Below are positions 1 through 8,243 of a DNA stretch of 64,000 bases, piece by piece. Position 1 is the stretch's first letter. Each line of letters opens with the position of its first letter. This stretch comes from AG2 sp036493735. Lineage in GTDB: Bacteria > Gemmatimonadota > Gemmatimonadetes > Gemmatimonadales > Gemmatimonadaceae. The notes beneath the pieces were generated by a model that was given only the letters and a program-made list of their open reading frames with translations, was not told the DNA's origin and made no database searches. The translations under genes were made by a program, and so were the position numbers. Location of the stretch: contig DASXPH010000098.1 in the NCBI GenBank assembly GCA_036493735.1, forward strand, positions 170,910 to 234,909, written 5' to 3'.

Positions 1-999
1 AAACGGCTGGAGCATCGCCGCGGTGTGTGAGCCGAGTGAGCCGTCGACGAAGCCCTTCAGGCCGCCAATGTGCAACCACGCGTCGCCGCGGCCCCGCGCG
101 CTAACGGTGTCGGCCAGCTGTTGCCACTGCGCGAGCGGAACAACGGCGTAAATTCGGGTCTTCATGCGGCCAGCTTTGTGTGCGCGCTCGAATGCCGCGA
201 GATCGTCGAACGTCCCCATGTTGTGAACCGAGGTCACACCATTGCCGGCGAGATAAGCGAACGCGGCGTCAACCGCGCGATCGGCGACTTCGGGCGATGG
301 CTCGGCGACGGCTCGGTCGATGAGCGATTGTGCGTTGTCCTTCAGAATACCCGTCGGGGCACCGTCCGCGCCGCGCACGATCGTGCCGCCAGCGATGTCC
401 GAGGTGCTCGCGTCCACCCGGGCAGCGCGCAGAGCGGCACTGTTCGCGAGGCCCATGTGCCCGTCGAGGCGGTTGATCCAGACGGGATTGTTAGGCGTGA
501 CGGAATCGATCCAATCACGGCGAGGCAGCTCGCCGCCCCACTGCTCGTGATCCCAGTTTCCTTCCGTGATCCACGTGCCTGCGGGCACGGTCGCCGCGTA
601 CGCCTTGATGCGCCGGATGAACTCGGCTGGCGTCTTCGCGTCGCGCAGTTGGACGGAGGAGAGGCCGAAGCCGCCCGAGATGAAGTGCACGTGCGAATCG
701 ATGAAGCCGGGGACGACCATCATGCCCTTCGCATCGACGACCCGCGTGCTCGACGAGGCAAGCTTCTTTACGGCGGCGCTGGTGCCGATGAGCGTGATTC
801 GTTCGCCGCTGACGGCAATCGCGTCGGCCCAAGGACGCTTGGCGACCCCCGTCCACACACGAGCGTTGACGACGGCGAGAGTGGGTGCTGCGCTCGTCGG
901 CGCGGACGCCGAGGAGCGATTCGTGCTTTGACCGTGCATGACGCTCGCAGGGAGAAGTGCCGCAATCGCGGCGCGGTAGAAGATCGAGAAAACGGACAT
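1..999 (-). CDS. Amidohydrolase family 3 (YtcJ-like), C-terminus cut off
   Basis: This is the N-terminal 333 codons of a metal-dependent amidohydrolase; the gene runs off the left edge of the window. A hydrophobic exported N-terminus (about residues 1-22) precedes the composite beta domain. The metal-binding HVH follows at residues 103-105 in the context PGFIDSHVHF. A later DGSLGSHTA segment near the cut end is typical of the YtcJ/DUF6282-type amidohydrolase 3 group. Family members hydrolyse C-N bonds in small amides or cyclic imides; the substrate cannot be told from sequence. The ATG at 999 is the only good in-frame start next to the signal peptide. The gene diverges from the riboswitch and TerC gene to its right. 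Confidence 0.85.
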   Translation of the reverse strand, partial: MSVFSIFYRAAIAALLPASVMHGQSTNRSSASAPTSAAPTLAVVNARVWTGVAKRPWADAIAVSGERITLIGTSAAVKKLASSSTRVVDAKGMMVVPGFIDSHVHFISGGFGLSSVQLRDAKTPAEFIRRIKAYAATVPAGTWITEGNWDHEQWGGELPRRDWIDSVTPNNPVWINRLDGHMGLANSAALRAARVDASTSDIAGGTIVRGADGAPTGILKDNAQSLIDRAVAEPSPEVADRAVDAAFAYLAGNGVTSVHNMGTFDDLAAFERAHKAGRMKTRIYAVVPLAQWQQLADTVSARGRGDAWLHIGGLKGFVDGSLGSHTAAMLQPF

Positions 1000-1130
1000 G
1001 ATGGCTTCGGCGGGAGATGAGGCGGTCAGGGAGGCGGGCGCAGAGGACCGCGGGCTCAAGACTGACCTTGCTCCGTCGACAATGGAAGAGGGTGCGCTTG
1101 ACCAACGAGCGGCAAGGTTGCACCATTCGT

Positions 1131-1251
1131 CAGAGTGGGGAGTAGCCGCCGGCGCAGTGATGCCGGATCGGCCGATCGTCAAGACGGAGCGCATAACGCT
1201 CCCGGTCGGCGGAGCGGCGCGTGCGAGCGCGCTACAGGCGAGACCACTACG
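1131..1251 (+). promoter_or_regulatory. yybP-ykoY (manganese) riboswitch aptamer
   Basis: The two conserved internal-loop strands of the yybP-ykoY family are present: GGGGAGTAG at 1137-1145 and GGCGAGACC at 1237-1245. P1 can close by pairing AGTGG (1134-1138) with CCACT (1244-1248). A small perfect hairpin (GGAGCG/CGCTCC, about 1186-1201) fits a distal stem. This family senses Mn2+ and commonly controls TerC/Alx-type and P-type ATPase genes, and the next gene is a TerC homologue. The P1 3-prime strand is also the left arm of the following terminator, which implies ligand-promoted antitermination (an ON switch). The motifs are seen; the ligand and direction of switching are inferred from the family. 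Confidence 0.85.
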
Positions 1252-1290
1252 GCACCATGGGGTGTCGTAGTGGTCTCGCTTTTCTTTTTT
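1238..1290 (+). terminator. Riboswitch expression-platform terminator
   Basis: A 19-bp stem pairs 1238-1256 with 1261-1279 (one G-T wobble, loop ATGG), followed by a T tract at 1280-1290. The left arm begins within the aptamer 3-prime consensus, so aptamer P1 and this stem are mutually exclusive. It lies 21 nt before the TerC start codon. The alternative upstream in-frame starts of TerC fall inside this hairpin and are therefore unlikely. Confidence 0.88.
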
Positions 1291-1310
1291 CGGCAGTTCG
1301 GGGTCGAAGC

Positions 1311-2303
1311 ATGATCGGCATCGCGACGAACATGTGGTTCTGGGTGATCTTCATCGCCTTCGTGCTGGCGATGTTGGCGCTCGACCTCGGCGTGTTCCAT
1401 CGCAAGATGCACATCATCCACCCGAAGGAAGCGTCGGCGTGGGTGGCTGTGTGGGTGGCACTCGCGCTCCTGTTCGCGGGTGGACTGTTCCTCGTCTATG
1501 GGCACCACGTCGCGTTGCGATTTCTCACCGGATACGTGATCGAAGAGTCGTTGAGCATCGACAACATCTTCGTAATGGTGCTGATCTTCGAGTACTTCAG
1601 GGTCCCGCCGATCTGTCAGCATCGCGTGCTCTTCTACGGGATTCTCGGCGCACTCGTTATGCGGGGACTCTTCATCGGGCTCGGCACGGTGCTGCTCGCG
1701 CGTTTTCACTGGGTGATCTACGTATTCGGCGCGATGCTCATCGTCACGGCCATCCGCATGGCGCTGAAGCAGGACGAGGAGTTCGAGGGTGAGCGGAACC
1801 CCGTCGTGCGAATGGCGAGACGCCTGCTGCCACTCACCGACGAATTTCATGGGAAGCACTTCTTCGTGCTGGAGCAGGGCCGCAAGGTCGCAACACCACT
1901 CTTCCTCGTGCTGGTGTTGGTGGAGGTGACGGACCTGGTCTTCGCGATCGACTCGATCCCCGCCATCTTCGGCGTCACGCGGGATCCATTCATCGTCTTC
2001 ACGTCGAACATCTTCGCGATTCTGGGCCTGCGATCGATGTACTTCCTTCTCGCCGCGGTCGTGGACCGCTTCTACCTGCTCAAGTACGGGATCGCGATCA
2101 TTCTTGCATTCGTCGGCGTGAAGATGATCGGCGAGCCGTGGTTCCACATCGAGATCTTCGTGTCGCTCGCCGTGATTCTCGGCGTTCTCGGGGCATCGAT
2201 CGGGGCGAGTCTGATCTGGCCGCAACGACACGACACCGCCGGCAATCAGCAGGCGGCGCGAGAAAGGACGGGCTCGATGTTCGGTTCGCAGCCGCGGCGC
2301 TAG
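1311..2303 (+). CDS. TerC family integral membrane protein (Alx-like)
   Basis: A 330-residue polytopic inner-membrane protein of the TerC/Alx family, implicated in manganese export or metal handling. It has about eight or nine hydrophobic segments. The signature acidic membrane motifs are present: EESLSIDN (about 78-85) and TDLVFAIDSIPA (about 207-218). The ATG at 1311 is preferred because upstream in-frame starts lie inside the riboswitch terminator; a GGGG stretch sits about 10 nt upstream. The family architecture is full length, with a short polar C-terminal tail. Regulation by the upstream Mn-type riboswitch supports a role in relieving Mn2+ excess, as for Alx/MntX-type proteins. The exact transported ion is inference. 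Confidence 0.92.
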   Translation: MIGIATNMWFWVIFIAFVLAMLALDLGVFHRKMHIIHPKEASAWVAVWVALALLFAGGLFLVYGHHVALRFLTGYVIEESLSIDNIFVMVLIFEYFRVPPICQHRVLFYGILGALVMRGLFIGLGTVLLARFHWVIYVFGAMLIVTAIRMALKQDEEFEGERNPVVRMARRLLPLTDEFHGKHFFVLEQGRKVATPLFLVLVLVEVTDLVFAIDSIPAIFGVTRDPFIVFTSNIFAILGLRSMYFLLAAVVDRFYLLKYGIAIILAFVGVKMIGEPWFHIEIFVSLAVILGVLGASIGASLIWPQRHDTAGNQQAARERTGSMFGSQPRR

Positions 2304-2325
2304 AGCGCCGCAGCAACAGGACAGG

Positions 2326-2646
2326 CTAGCGGCGTTCCATGCCTTCGCGAATATCGAGCAGGATCTCGAAGTAGAGTTGCTCGCGACGATAGGCGAAATC
2401 GAGTGCCGCCATCTGTGACTGATCACCAGTGGCTTTCGCACGCTCGAACGCCTCACGGTACATCTCGTCCAGGTTGCCGAGGATTCGCTCACGGGAGCGG
2501 GACATACGGATCTTCTCGAGGGCGTTGAGGGTCAAACGAGGGAGCGCATCGCCGGGCGGTTCGCGATCGTCAGCATCCAACCCCTCGAGCAGATAGCGCC
2601 GAGCCGCGTCGATCATGTTGCGGCGAGAGGGCAAGGGATTGTCCAT
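2326..2646 (-). CDS. Conserved hypothetical small protein, 106 aa
   Basis: A charged, Arg/Glu-rich, mainly helical 106-residue protein with no transmembrane segment or Cys/His metal site. The second half (about 60-105) looks like an amphipathic helical hairpin. I do not recognise a family. Its annotated start codon overlaps the divergent HNH gene start by two bases (shared CATG at 2644-2647). No Shine-Dalgarno is visible upstream of this start, and the internal Met11 (codon at 2616) is an alternative. Function unknown; it is probably a cytoplasmic helical accessory protein. Confidence 0.6.
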   Translation of the reverse strand: MDNPLPSRRNMIDAARRYLLEGLDADDREPPGDALPRLTLNALEKIRMSRSRERILGNLDEMYREAFERAKATGDQSQMAALDFAYRREQLYFEILLDIREGMERR

Positions 2647-2941
2647 GAAACGACAACGAATATTCGAACGTGACGCGTATCGATGCGTGTATTGTGGTCA
2701 GCAATTCCCGCCGGAGGAGCTCACCGTCGATCACGTAGAGCCACGAGTGCGGGGTGGCGACCGGTCGGACGGCAACTTAGTGACGGCGTGTAGAGCGTGC
2801 AACACGCTCAAAGGTCATCGCCGGCTAGGTGACTTTTTGCTCGCCGAGAAGGTCGCGCGCACCAATTTCTTTCGCTACGCGGTGCACGTATGGCCTCGCA
2901 TTTTGCGTATGCTGCAACAGGAGCTCGAATCGGGGGGCTAG
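2645..2941 (+). CDS. HNH endonuclease
   Basis: A 98-residue single-domain HNH nuclease. Paired CxxC knuckles (C14/C17 and C49/C52) hold structural zinc around the beta-beta-alpha metal core. DH at 29-30, N44 and N53 are the likely catalytic residues. The order CVYCG, VDHVEPR, GG..SDGNLV, ACRACN is the classical free-standing bacterial HNH arrangement, seen in many high-GC genomes without an attached phage or restriction system. A GAGAGGG stretch 15-20 nt upstream is the best ribosome-binding candidate. No methylase or integrase lies nearby, so its role (DNA processing or housekeeping) is open. Confidence 0.85.
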   Translation: MKRQRIFERDAYRCVYCGQQFPPEELTVDHVEPRVRGGDRSDGNLVTACRACNTLKGHRRLGDFLLAEKVARTNFFRYAVHVWPRILRMLQQELESGG

Positions 2942-2969
2942 GCCACGGGTCACGACGGTTTTGTATTCG

Positions 2970-3305
2970 CTACTGCTCACGGAGCCGATAGAACACCGCC
3001 TCCTCGACAACTTTTCCATCACGCAGATGCTCGACGACGATGCGCTCGAGCAGTTCGGGCGTGACGGCGCCGTACCATACACCCTCTGGATAGACCACCA
3101 CGATCGGTCCACCAGCGCACACGCCGAGACAGGGCGTCTCGCCGCGCTTCACGCGATTCGGGCCAAAGAGGAGGTTCTCGCGCTGTAACAGCGCGGGCAG
3201 TTGGGCGTACAGTTCGCGTCCACGTCGATCGGGCGAGCAGAATCCGCCCACGCAAACCAACACATGTCGCGAATACGGCTCCAGAAAGGGCTCGTCGAAC
3301 TTCAT
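2970..3305 (-). CDS. Thioredoxin-like [2Fe-2S] ferredoxin domain protein
   Basis: A 111-residue protein with the thioredoxin-fold 2Fe-2S ferredoxin pattern. C18 and C23 lie in VCVGGFC, and C59 and C63 in PCLGVCAGGP, followed by the conserved VYPEGVWYG and a C-terminal helix. These proteins (NuoE/Fdx-like fold) carry a cluster and probably act in electron transfer; partners are unknown. Met at 3305 is chosen because the longer reading frame adds 19 non-conserved residues that would overlap the divergent hydrolase start. The gene diverges from the alpha/beta hydrolase, leaving about 44 bp for both promoters. Confidence 0.82.
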   Translation of the reverse strand: MKFDEPFLEPYSRHVLVCVGGFCSPDRRGRELYAQLPALLQRENLLFGPNRVKRGETPCLGVCAGGPIVVVYPEGVWYGAVTPELLERIVVEHLRDGKVVEEAVFYRLREQ

Positions 3306-3349
3306 TGCTCGGATAGCGCGTTCGTTGGGTCCGGTATCAATTTGTTCGG

Positions 3350-4183
3350 ATGCTCGACACAATCTCCATCAAGAATCTGACGCTGAAAACGGCGCAGCCA
3401 CGCGCGGTCGCGGGTGGTGGTGCGAAGGCGCCTGTCCTGTTCATTCCCGGATTCTGCTCGTCGGCTTGGGTCTACGAATCCTATCTCCCTTTCTTTGCGG
3501 AGCGCGGCTATCCGGGCTTCGCGCTGAACCTGCGGGGACGTGAAGGCAGTGCGCTGCCGTCAGGAACATTCCTCGGACGCGTTTCGCTGAGCGACTACGT
3601 CGAGGACGGCCGGCAGGCGGCGAATTGGATCAAGGAGCGCCTGGGTCAGCCGATCATATTCGGGCATTCCATGGGCGGTCTGATCGGGCAAAAGCTGGGC
3701 GAAGAGGGGCTGGCCCGAGCGCTCGTGCTGTTGTCGCCGGCACCGCCAAAGGGAATCAGCATGATCACCGGTCCGGTGCTGCGGCGACAGCTGAAATACC
3801 TTCGGACGCTGCTGCGATCGCGGCGCTTCGAGCCGCGACTCTCCGACATGCGCGCGCTGGTGATGAATCGCGTGCCCACGTCGGAGCAGGAAGCGATGTT
3901 CGCGCATTTCGTCCCCGATAGTGGGCGAGCGGCACGCGAGATGAGCTTTGGCGCTCTTCGCGTCGACGCCGAGCGTGTCCGCGCGAACGGGAACAAGGTT
4001 CTCGTCGTGACGAGTGACGAGGATCGACTCATTCCCCAGCGGATCGCACAGCGGGTCGCGCAGCGATATCGGGCGCCGCTCTATATCGCGCGGGGCCACG
4101 GACACCTGATGCTGAAGGAGCCGGGCTGGGAAGAATCGGCGGAATTCATCGCCGGTTGGCTGGGCCGAGAAGTGCCGCGCTGA
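3350..4183 (+). CDS. Alpha/beta hydrolase
   Basis: A 277-residue cytoplasmic alpha/beta-hydrolase fold protein. The oxyanion-hole region is FIPGFCSSAWVY (about 30-41) and the nucleophile elbow GHSMGG lies near residue 107. An acidic residue in VVTSDEDRLIP (about 229) and the His in GHGHLM (about 257) complete a plausible Ser-Asp-His triad. It resembles lysophospholipase/esterase-type hydrolases; the substrate cannot be assigned. It is followed after 52 bp by csaA on the same strand. Confidence 0.85.
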   Translation: MLDTISIKNLTLKTAQPRAVAGGGAKAPVLFIPGFCSSAWVYESYLPFFAERGYPGFALNLRGREGSALPSGTFLGRVSLSDYVEDGRQAANWIKERLGQPIIFGHSMGGLIGQKLGEEGLARALVLLSPAPPKGISMITGPVLRRQLKYLRTLLRSRRFEPRLSDMRALVMNRVPTSEQEAMFAHFVPDSGRAAREMSFGALRVDAERVRANGNKVLVVTSDEDRLIPQRIAQRVAQRYRAPLYIARGHGHLMLKEPGWEESAEFIAGWLGREVPR

Positions 4184-4235
4184 CGCGCTTCCCGTTCGCT
4201 TACTCGCCCTGGCGGCGGCGACTAGCTTGTGATCA

Positions 4236-4568
4236 ATGCCGACGGCTGAGGACTTCTTCGCGATCGACATGCGCGTCGGTACGGTGCTGGAAGCCACGAG
4301 CTTTCCCGAGGCGCGGAAGCCATCGCTGCGACTGACGATCGACTTCGGACCGGAGGTGGGTGTGAAGCGATCGAGCGCACAACTGACGGCGCACTACCGT
4401 CCGGATGATCTCGTTGGCCGGCAGATCATCGCCGCGGTGAACATCGGAACGCGTCGTATCGCCGGTTTCACGAGCGAGGTTCTCGTTCTCGGCGCGATGC
4501 CGGCGGCCGCCGAGGTCGTTCTGCTCGCCACCGAGCGGCCCGTCGACAACGGAACGCGAATCGGCTGA
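4236..4568 (+). CDS. csaA: CsaA-type tRNA-binding domain protein
   Basis: A 110-residue single-domain protein of the CsaA family, an OB-fold related to the C-terminal anticodon-arm-binding domains of MetRS and PheRS. It begins with DFFAIDMRVGTVLEA and contains GVKRSSAQLT, GRQIIAAVNIG and IAGFTSEVLVLGA, in the order and length of B. subtilis CsaA. Homologues dimerise and have been linked to chaperone or export activities and tRNA binding. The gene looks monocistronic or distally co-transcribed with the upstream hydrolase. Confidence 0.92.
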   Translation: MPTAEDFFAIDMRVGTVLEATSFPEARKPSLRLTIDFGPEVGVKRSSAQLTAHYRPDDLVGRQIIAAVNIGTRRIAGFTSEVLVLGAMPAAAEVVLLATERPVDNGTRIG

Positions 4569-4652
4569 GAGCGCGGCGGCTGGATAATCACGGGATCAGA
4601 CAGACGACGAGTCGTTGAAATTTTTGTCGCTTCATCACTGAGCGGAGGTTGT

Positions 4653-5546
4653 ATGTCCACGACCGCGACTGAGCGCACGGCGCTCGACTCGGAAATTCAG
4701 CGCAAGGGATACGCGCATCCCGATGTGCTCGTGACGACGGGCTGGCTGGCCGGGCACCTGAACGACGCGAACATTCGCGTCATCGAGAGCGATGAGGATG
4801 TTCTGCTCTTCGACACGGGACACATTCCAAACGCTCAGAAAATCGATTGGCATGCTGACCTGAACGATCCGGTCGTACGCGACTACGTCAGCCGTGAGCA
4901 GTTCGAGGAGCTGTTGCGATCGAAAGGGATCGACGATTCGACGACCGTGATCTTCTACGGCGACAAGAACAATTGGTGGGCTACCTACGCATTCTGGGTC
5001 TTCCAGCTGTTCGGCTTTACCAACGCGAAAGTGCTGGACGGCGGACGCGCAAAGTGGGAGAGCGAGGGACGTCAGATGACGACAGAGTTGCCGCGTTTCC
5101 CGCGCACCGATTACGAGGCGCGCGAGCGACGGGACGATCCAATTCGTGCCTACATGCCCGACGTGCGACGCCATCTGGATGCGGGCGGCAAGCTCGTCGA
5201 TGTCCGTTCGCCCGACGAATACACCGGCAAGAAGCTGCACATGCCCGACTACCCACAAGAGGGTGCAATGCGCGGTGGCCACATTCCGGGAGCGCGCAAT
5301 GTCCCGTGGGCCCGGGCCGCGAATAGCGACGGATCGTTCAAGTCGGCGCCGGAGCTTCGCGACATCTACGAGAAGGAGCAGGGGCTCGAGCGGGCGGACG
5401 ACGTGATCGCGTACTGCCGGATCGGCGAGCGATCGTCACACACCTGGTTCGTGCTCACTTACCTCCTGGGCTACGACCGCGTGCGCAACTACGATGGATC
5501 CTGGACCGAATGGGGCAACGCCGTGCGCGCCCCAATCGAACGATGA
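4653..5546 (+). CDS. Thiosulfate/3-mercaptopyruvate sulfurtransferase (two rhodanese domains)
   Basis: A 297-residue tandem rhodanese protein. The N-terminal inactive domain (about 25-145) and the C-terminal catalytic domain (about 160-292) both show the DVR/DTGHIP and GHIPGA patterns. The active Cys255 lies in CRIGER, whose basic loop favours thiosulfate as sulfur donor over mercaptopyruvate (CGSGVT type). The enzyme transfers sulfane sulfur to cyanide or thiol acceptors in the cytoplasm. GCGGAGG about 5 nt upstream is a strong ribosome site for the ATG at 4653. Its stop codon overlaps the OsmC start (ATGA), indicating translational coupling to a thiol-stress protein. Confidence 0.92.
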   Translation: MSTTATERTALDSEIQRKGYAHPDVLVTTGWLAGHLNDANIRVIESDEDVLLFDTGHIPNAQKIDWHADLNDPVVRDYVSREQFEELLRSKGIDDSTTVIFYGDKNNWWATYAFWVFQLFGFTNAKVLDGGRAKWESEGRQMTTELPRFPRTDYEARERRDDPIRAYMPDVRRHLDAGGKLVDVRSPDEYTGKKLHMPDYPQEGAMRGGHIPGARNVPWARAANSDGSFKSAPELRDIYEKEQGLERADDVIAYCRIGERSSHTWFVLTYLLGYDRVRNYDGSWTEWGNAVRAPIER

Positions 5547-6016
5547 CGGCACCGCCGGCGACCAAGCCCGTCATCACGACGAGCCGCGCTGTCTGGCGCG
5601 GCGAGCATCGTTTCGAGGCGGGCCCAGAGGGACGGACCGTGCTGGTGGACGCGGACGCCAAGACGGCGCCAGGCCCCGTTGAGACTTTGCTCAACGCGCT
5701 CGCGACCTGCTCTGGCGTCGATGTACTCGACATCCTGGCGAAGCGCCGCACGCCGGCGGAGCGCTTCGTCGTGAACGTCACCGCCACGCGACGGTCCGAG
5801 GCGCCTCGCCGGGTGCAGCGGCTCGACCTCGAGTTCCACGTCGACGGACCCGGCATCGCAGTGGAGCATGCGGAGCGCGCTATCGCGTTGTCGTTCGAGA
5901 AGTATTGCTCGGTAGCGGCCTCCCTGGCGCCGGACATCGTCGCGGAGACGACGCTCATTCTCAACGGCGAGCGACAGTCGGCTCAGAAAAGAACTATGTG
6001 GACGCCCGACGCTTGA
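5543..6016 (+). CDS. OsmC family peroxiredoxin-like protein
   Basis: A 157-residue OsmC/Ohr-fold protein with the two conserved redox cysteines: C56 in LATCSGVDV and C122 in KYCSVAAS. OsmC proteins reduce organic hydroperoxides using these cysteines, while some YhfA-like members have unclear substrates. This sequence is closer to the general OsmC/YhfA branch than to Ohr. The start ATG overlaps the rhodanese stop by four bases, so a longer in-frame start upstream is unnecessary. The pairing with a sulfurtransferase suggests a shared role in thiol or sulfur metabolism. Confidence 0.88.
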   Translation: MTAPPATKPVITTSRAVWRGEHRFEAGPEGRTVLVDADAKTAPGPVETLLNALATCSGVDVLDILAKRRTPAERFVVNVTATRRSEAPRRVQRLDLEFHVDGPGIAVEHAERAIALSFEKYCSVAASLAPDIVAETTLILNGERQSAQKRTMWTPDA

Positions 6017-6227
6017 CGGGGCACTGGGCGCCACTCCGTCGCCGACTGAAGCACTAGCGGACTGGCGTCCCCGCCGCTCTTACGTACGGTGTCGTACACG
6101 GCGGGCAGGCGGGTGGCATCGCGACGAAACGAAACATATGATTGTTTCTGGCGCACTCGGTTCGGGACCGCCTTTCGATTCCTCCCCCCTCGCGCTACGC
6201 GTCCCGGCGCTCCACCATAGAGCCGTC

Positions 6228-7778
6228 ATGTCCACCGCTCGCTCCATTCAGCCGCCTCTTTTCGAGCGACAGGTGCCGGTCGCGCCCGAGAGGGAGGCGC
6301 TTGTGCGCGCGTTGGCCGAGAGCGAGGCGCGCTTGCAACGGCTCGTGCATCGCCTGAGCGAGGGCGTATTTCGCGCCGCAGCATCCGGCCGTTTCGTAGA
6401 AGTAAATCCGGCGCTGGTCAGAATGCTGGGTTACGCCACCGATGGTGATTTGCGCGCCGTCGCGGTGCTTGGCGACCTCTTCGTGGAGCCGATGGACTGG
6501 GAGCGACTCCGCCCGCGCTCGGGGCGTGCTCAGCTGGACCGGACATCCGTCCGCTGGAAGCGCAACGACGGCACCTGCCTAACGCTCCGGTTGTCGCTGC
6601 GAGCGATCCTGGATGAGCAGGGGCGTGTTGCATGGTACGACGGCATTGTGGACGACCCGACGGAGCGAATGCGTCAACAGGAGTTGGTGCGTCGTACCGA
6701 GCGCATGGCGTGCCTGGGAGCGACCCTCGCCGGCGTGGCCCATGAGCTGAACAACCCGTTGGCCGCGATCCTCGGATTCGCGCAGCTGTTGCTGAAGAAA
6801 GACATCGACTCCGAGATGCGGATGGCGCTCGAGACGATCGATCACGAGTCGGCCCGGGCGGGAAAGATCGTGCGGGATCTTCTGACACTCGCGCGCAAGC
6901 GCGAAGTCGAGCGTCGCGTTCGCGTGAATCTGAACGAGGTCGTCACCTACATCCTCGGCACGCGGCGCTACGCGCTGGAAACGCACGGCATCGAGTGCGT
7001 CACGACGTTGGATCCGAAAATCCGTCCCGTCGTCGGCGACCGTGCCCAGCTGGAGCAGGTCGTTCTCAACTTGCTCAATAACGCCGAGCAGGCGGTGCGC
7101 TCGGCGAGCGAGCATGGCGGCCGCGTGCGGATCGAAACCCGCCCCGAAGGCTCCTACTCGGTGATCGAGATCGAGGACGACGGGCCTGGTATTCCCGACG
7201 AATCGCGCGAGCGTATCTGGGATCCGTTCTGGACGACGAAGGGAACGGGCGCAGGAACCGGCCTTGGCCTCACCGTGGTCCGGGACATTATCGCGAGCCA
7301 CGGCGGGGAAATCGACGTCACCCCTCCGGCCGACGGGGGCGCGCGCGGCGCGCGATTCGTCGTTCGGCTGCCCGGACTCTGCCTCCAGGACTCGCTCGGC
7401 GGCGAAGTACTCGGCGAGACGGCAAATCGCGCTCTCGACGTGCTCGTGATCGATCCAGACGTTCAGAGCACCGGATTTCTCAGCGCCTTCCTCGCCTCCC
7501 GCGGACATGCGGCGCTCACGTCACACGATCTCGAATGCGCATTGCGGCTCGCGGGTCACCTGCGTTTCGACGCCGTGATCTGTGATTCCAGCCTTGCGCA
7601 GGGAACGGCGACGCTCGAAGCCTTGCGCGCGGCGATGGGCTGCGTCGAGGCGCGATTCATCATCGCCGCCGGCGACGCTCAGAGCACCGCGCGTCTTCCC
7701 TTCCCTTTGCCGGGGGCCGCTGCGCTCGTTATGCGTCCGTACGATCTCGAGGAGCTCCGCGTCCTGCTCGAGGACTAG
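6228..7778 (+). CDS. PAS-domain sensor histidine kinase with degenerate receiver domain
   Basis: A 516-residue soluble hybrid kinase. In order it has an N-terminal helix (about 20-45), a PAS domain (about 42-145), a HisKA dimerisation domain with H-box AHELNNPLAAI (phospho-His172), and a HATPase_c domain. The ATPase domain has N-box NLLNNAEQAV (281-290), G1 EDDGPGIP and G2 GTGLGL. A C-terminal receiver-like domain (about 404-516) follows. That receiver keeps an acidic VIDPD and Asp453 but has Arg503 where receivers need the invariant Lys. No membrane segment is present, so the signal is cytoplasmic. No partner response regulator is adjacent. The ATG at 6228 is used because residues before it look non-coding. 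Confidence 0.9.
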   Translation: MSTARSIQPPLFERQVPVAPEREALVRALAESEARLQRLVHRLSEGVFRAAASGRFVEVNPALVRMLGYATDGDLRAVAVLGDLFVEPMDWERLRPRSGRAQLDRTSVRWKRNDGTCLTLRLSLRAILDEQGRVAWYDGIVDDPTERMRQQELVRRTERMACLGATLAGVAHELNNPLAAILGFAQLLLKKDIDSEMRMALETIDHESARAGKIVRDLLTLARKREVERRVRVNLNEVVTYILGTRRYALETHGIECVTTLDPKIRPVVGDRAQLEQVVLNLLNNAEQAVRSASEHGGRVRIETRPEGSYSVIEIEDDGPGIPDESRERIWDPFWTTKGTGAGTGLGLTVVRDIIASHGGEIDVTPPADGGARGARFVVRLPGLCLQDSLGGEVLGETANRALDVLVIDPDVQSTGFLSAFLASRGHAALTSHDLECALRLAGHLRFDAVICDSSLAQGTATLEALRAAMGCVEARFIIAAGDAQSTARLPFPLPGAAALVMRPYDLEELRVLLED

Positions 7779-7793
7779 CAGTCCGCTGATTTG

Positions 7794-8243
7794 ATGAACG
7801 ACGTCGCCGGACGCGCGGCCCTGCCGGGAGGCGGAGGCGACCATGGCGACGCGCGTTTTCGGGCGATCGCGACAGCTGTGGTGCCCGAGGCAGCGAAACT
7901 CACCGAGGACGAATGGGGCGCCGCGGCGGCGATCATCGCGGGAGCCGTCGCCTCGCGGCCGCCGGCGATGCGCCGACAGCTTGGCCTGTTCATTCGTGCG
8001 CTCGACCTGCTCTCGCTCGTGAGGCGCGGCCGGAGCTTCAGTTCGCTCCGCCAGAGCGAACGTAGCGAGCTTCTCGAGTGGCTCGGCGCGTCGCCCCTGC
8101 TGGCGCTGCGCCGCGGTGTCTGGGGCGTACGGACGCTCGCCTTCATGGGCTACTACGCCAGAGCCGAGGCGGCGAGGGCTATCGGCTATCAGGCATCCGC
8201 CGACGGATGGACTGCCCGGCGCGACGCGAGCGCCTCGCGATGA
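7794..8243 (+). CDS. GMC-oxidoreductase partner subunit (gluconate 2-dehydrogenase subunit 3-like)
   Basis: A 149-residue alpha-helical protein found in front of GMC dehydrogenases in many soil bacteria. Typical features are LFIRALDLLS, FSSLRQSERSELLEWL and the C-terminal FMGYYARAEAARAIGY. In characterised relatives the small subunit helps fold or export the flavoprotein, but this protein has no evident Tat or Sec signal. TTG at 7791 directly precedes the ATG at 7794, which I use. The stop overlaps the GMC start (ATGA), so the two proteins are probably made in equal amounts as a complex. Confidence 0.75.
   Translation: MNDVAGRAALPGGGGDHGDARFRAIATAVVPEAAKLTEDEWGAAAAIIAGAVASRPPAMRRQLGLFIRALDLLSLVRRGRSFSSLRQSERSELLEWLGASPLLALRRGVWGVRTLAFMGYYARAEAARAIGYQASADGWTARRDASASR

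Noticed and set aside
1179..2492. Long minus-strand reading frame opposite TerC (437 codons)
   Set aside because: Antisense shadow of a high-GC gene: biased composition, no recognisable domain, and it overlaps both a clear TerC gene and its riboswitch.
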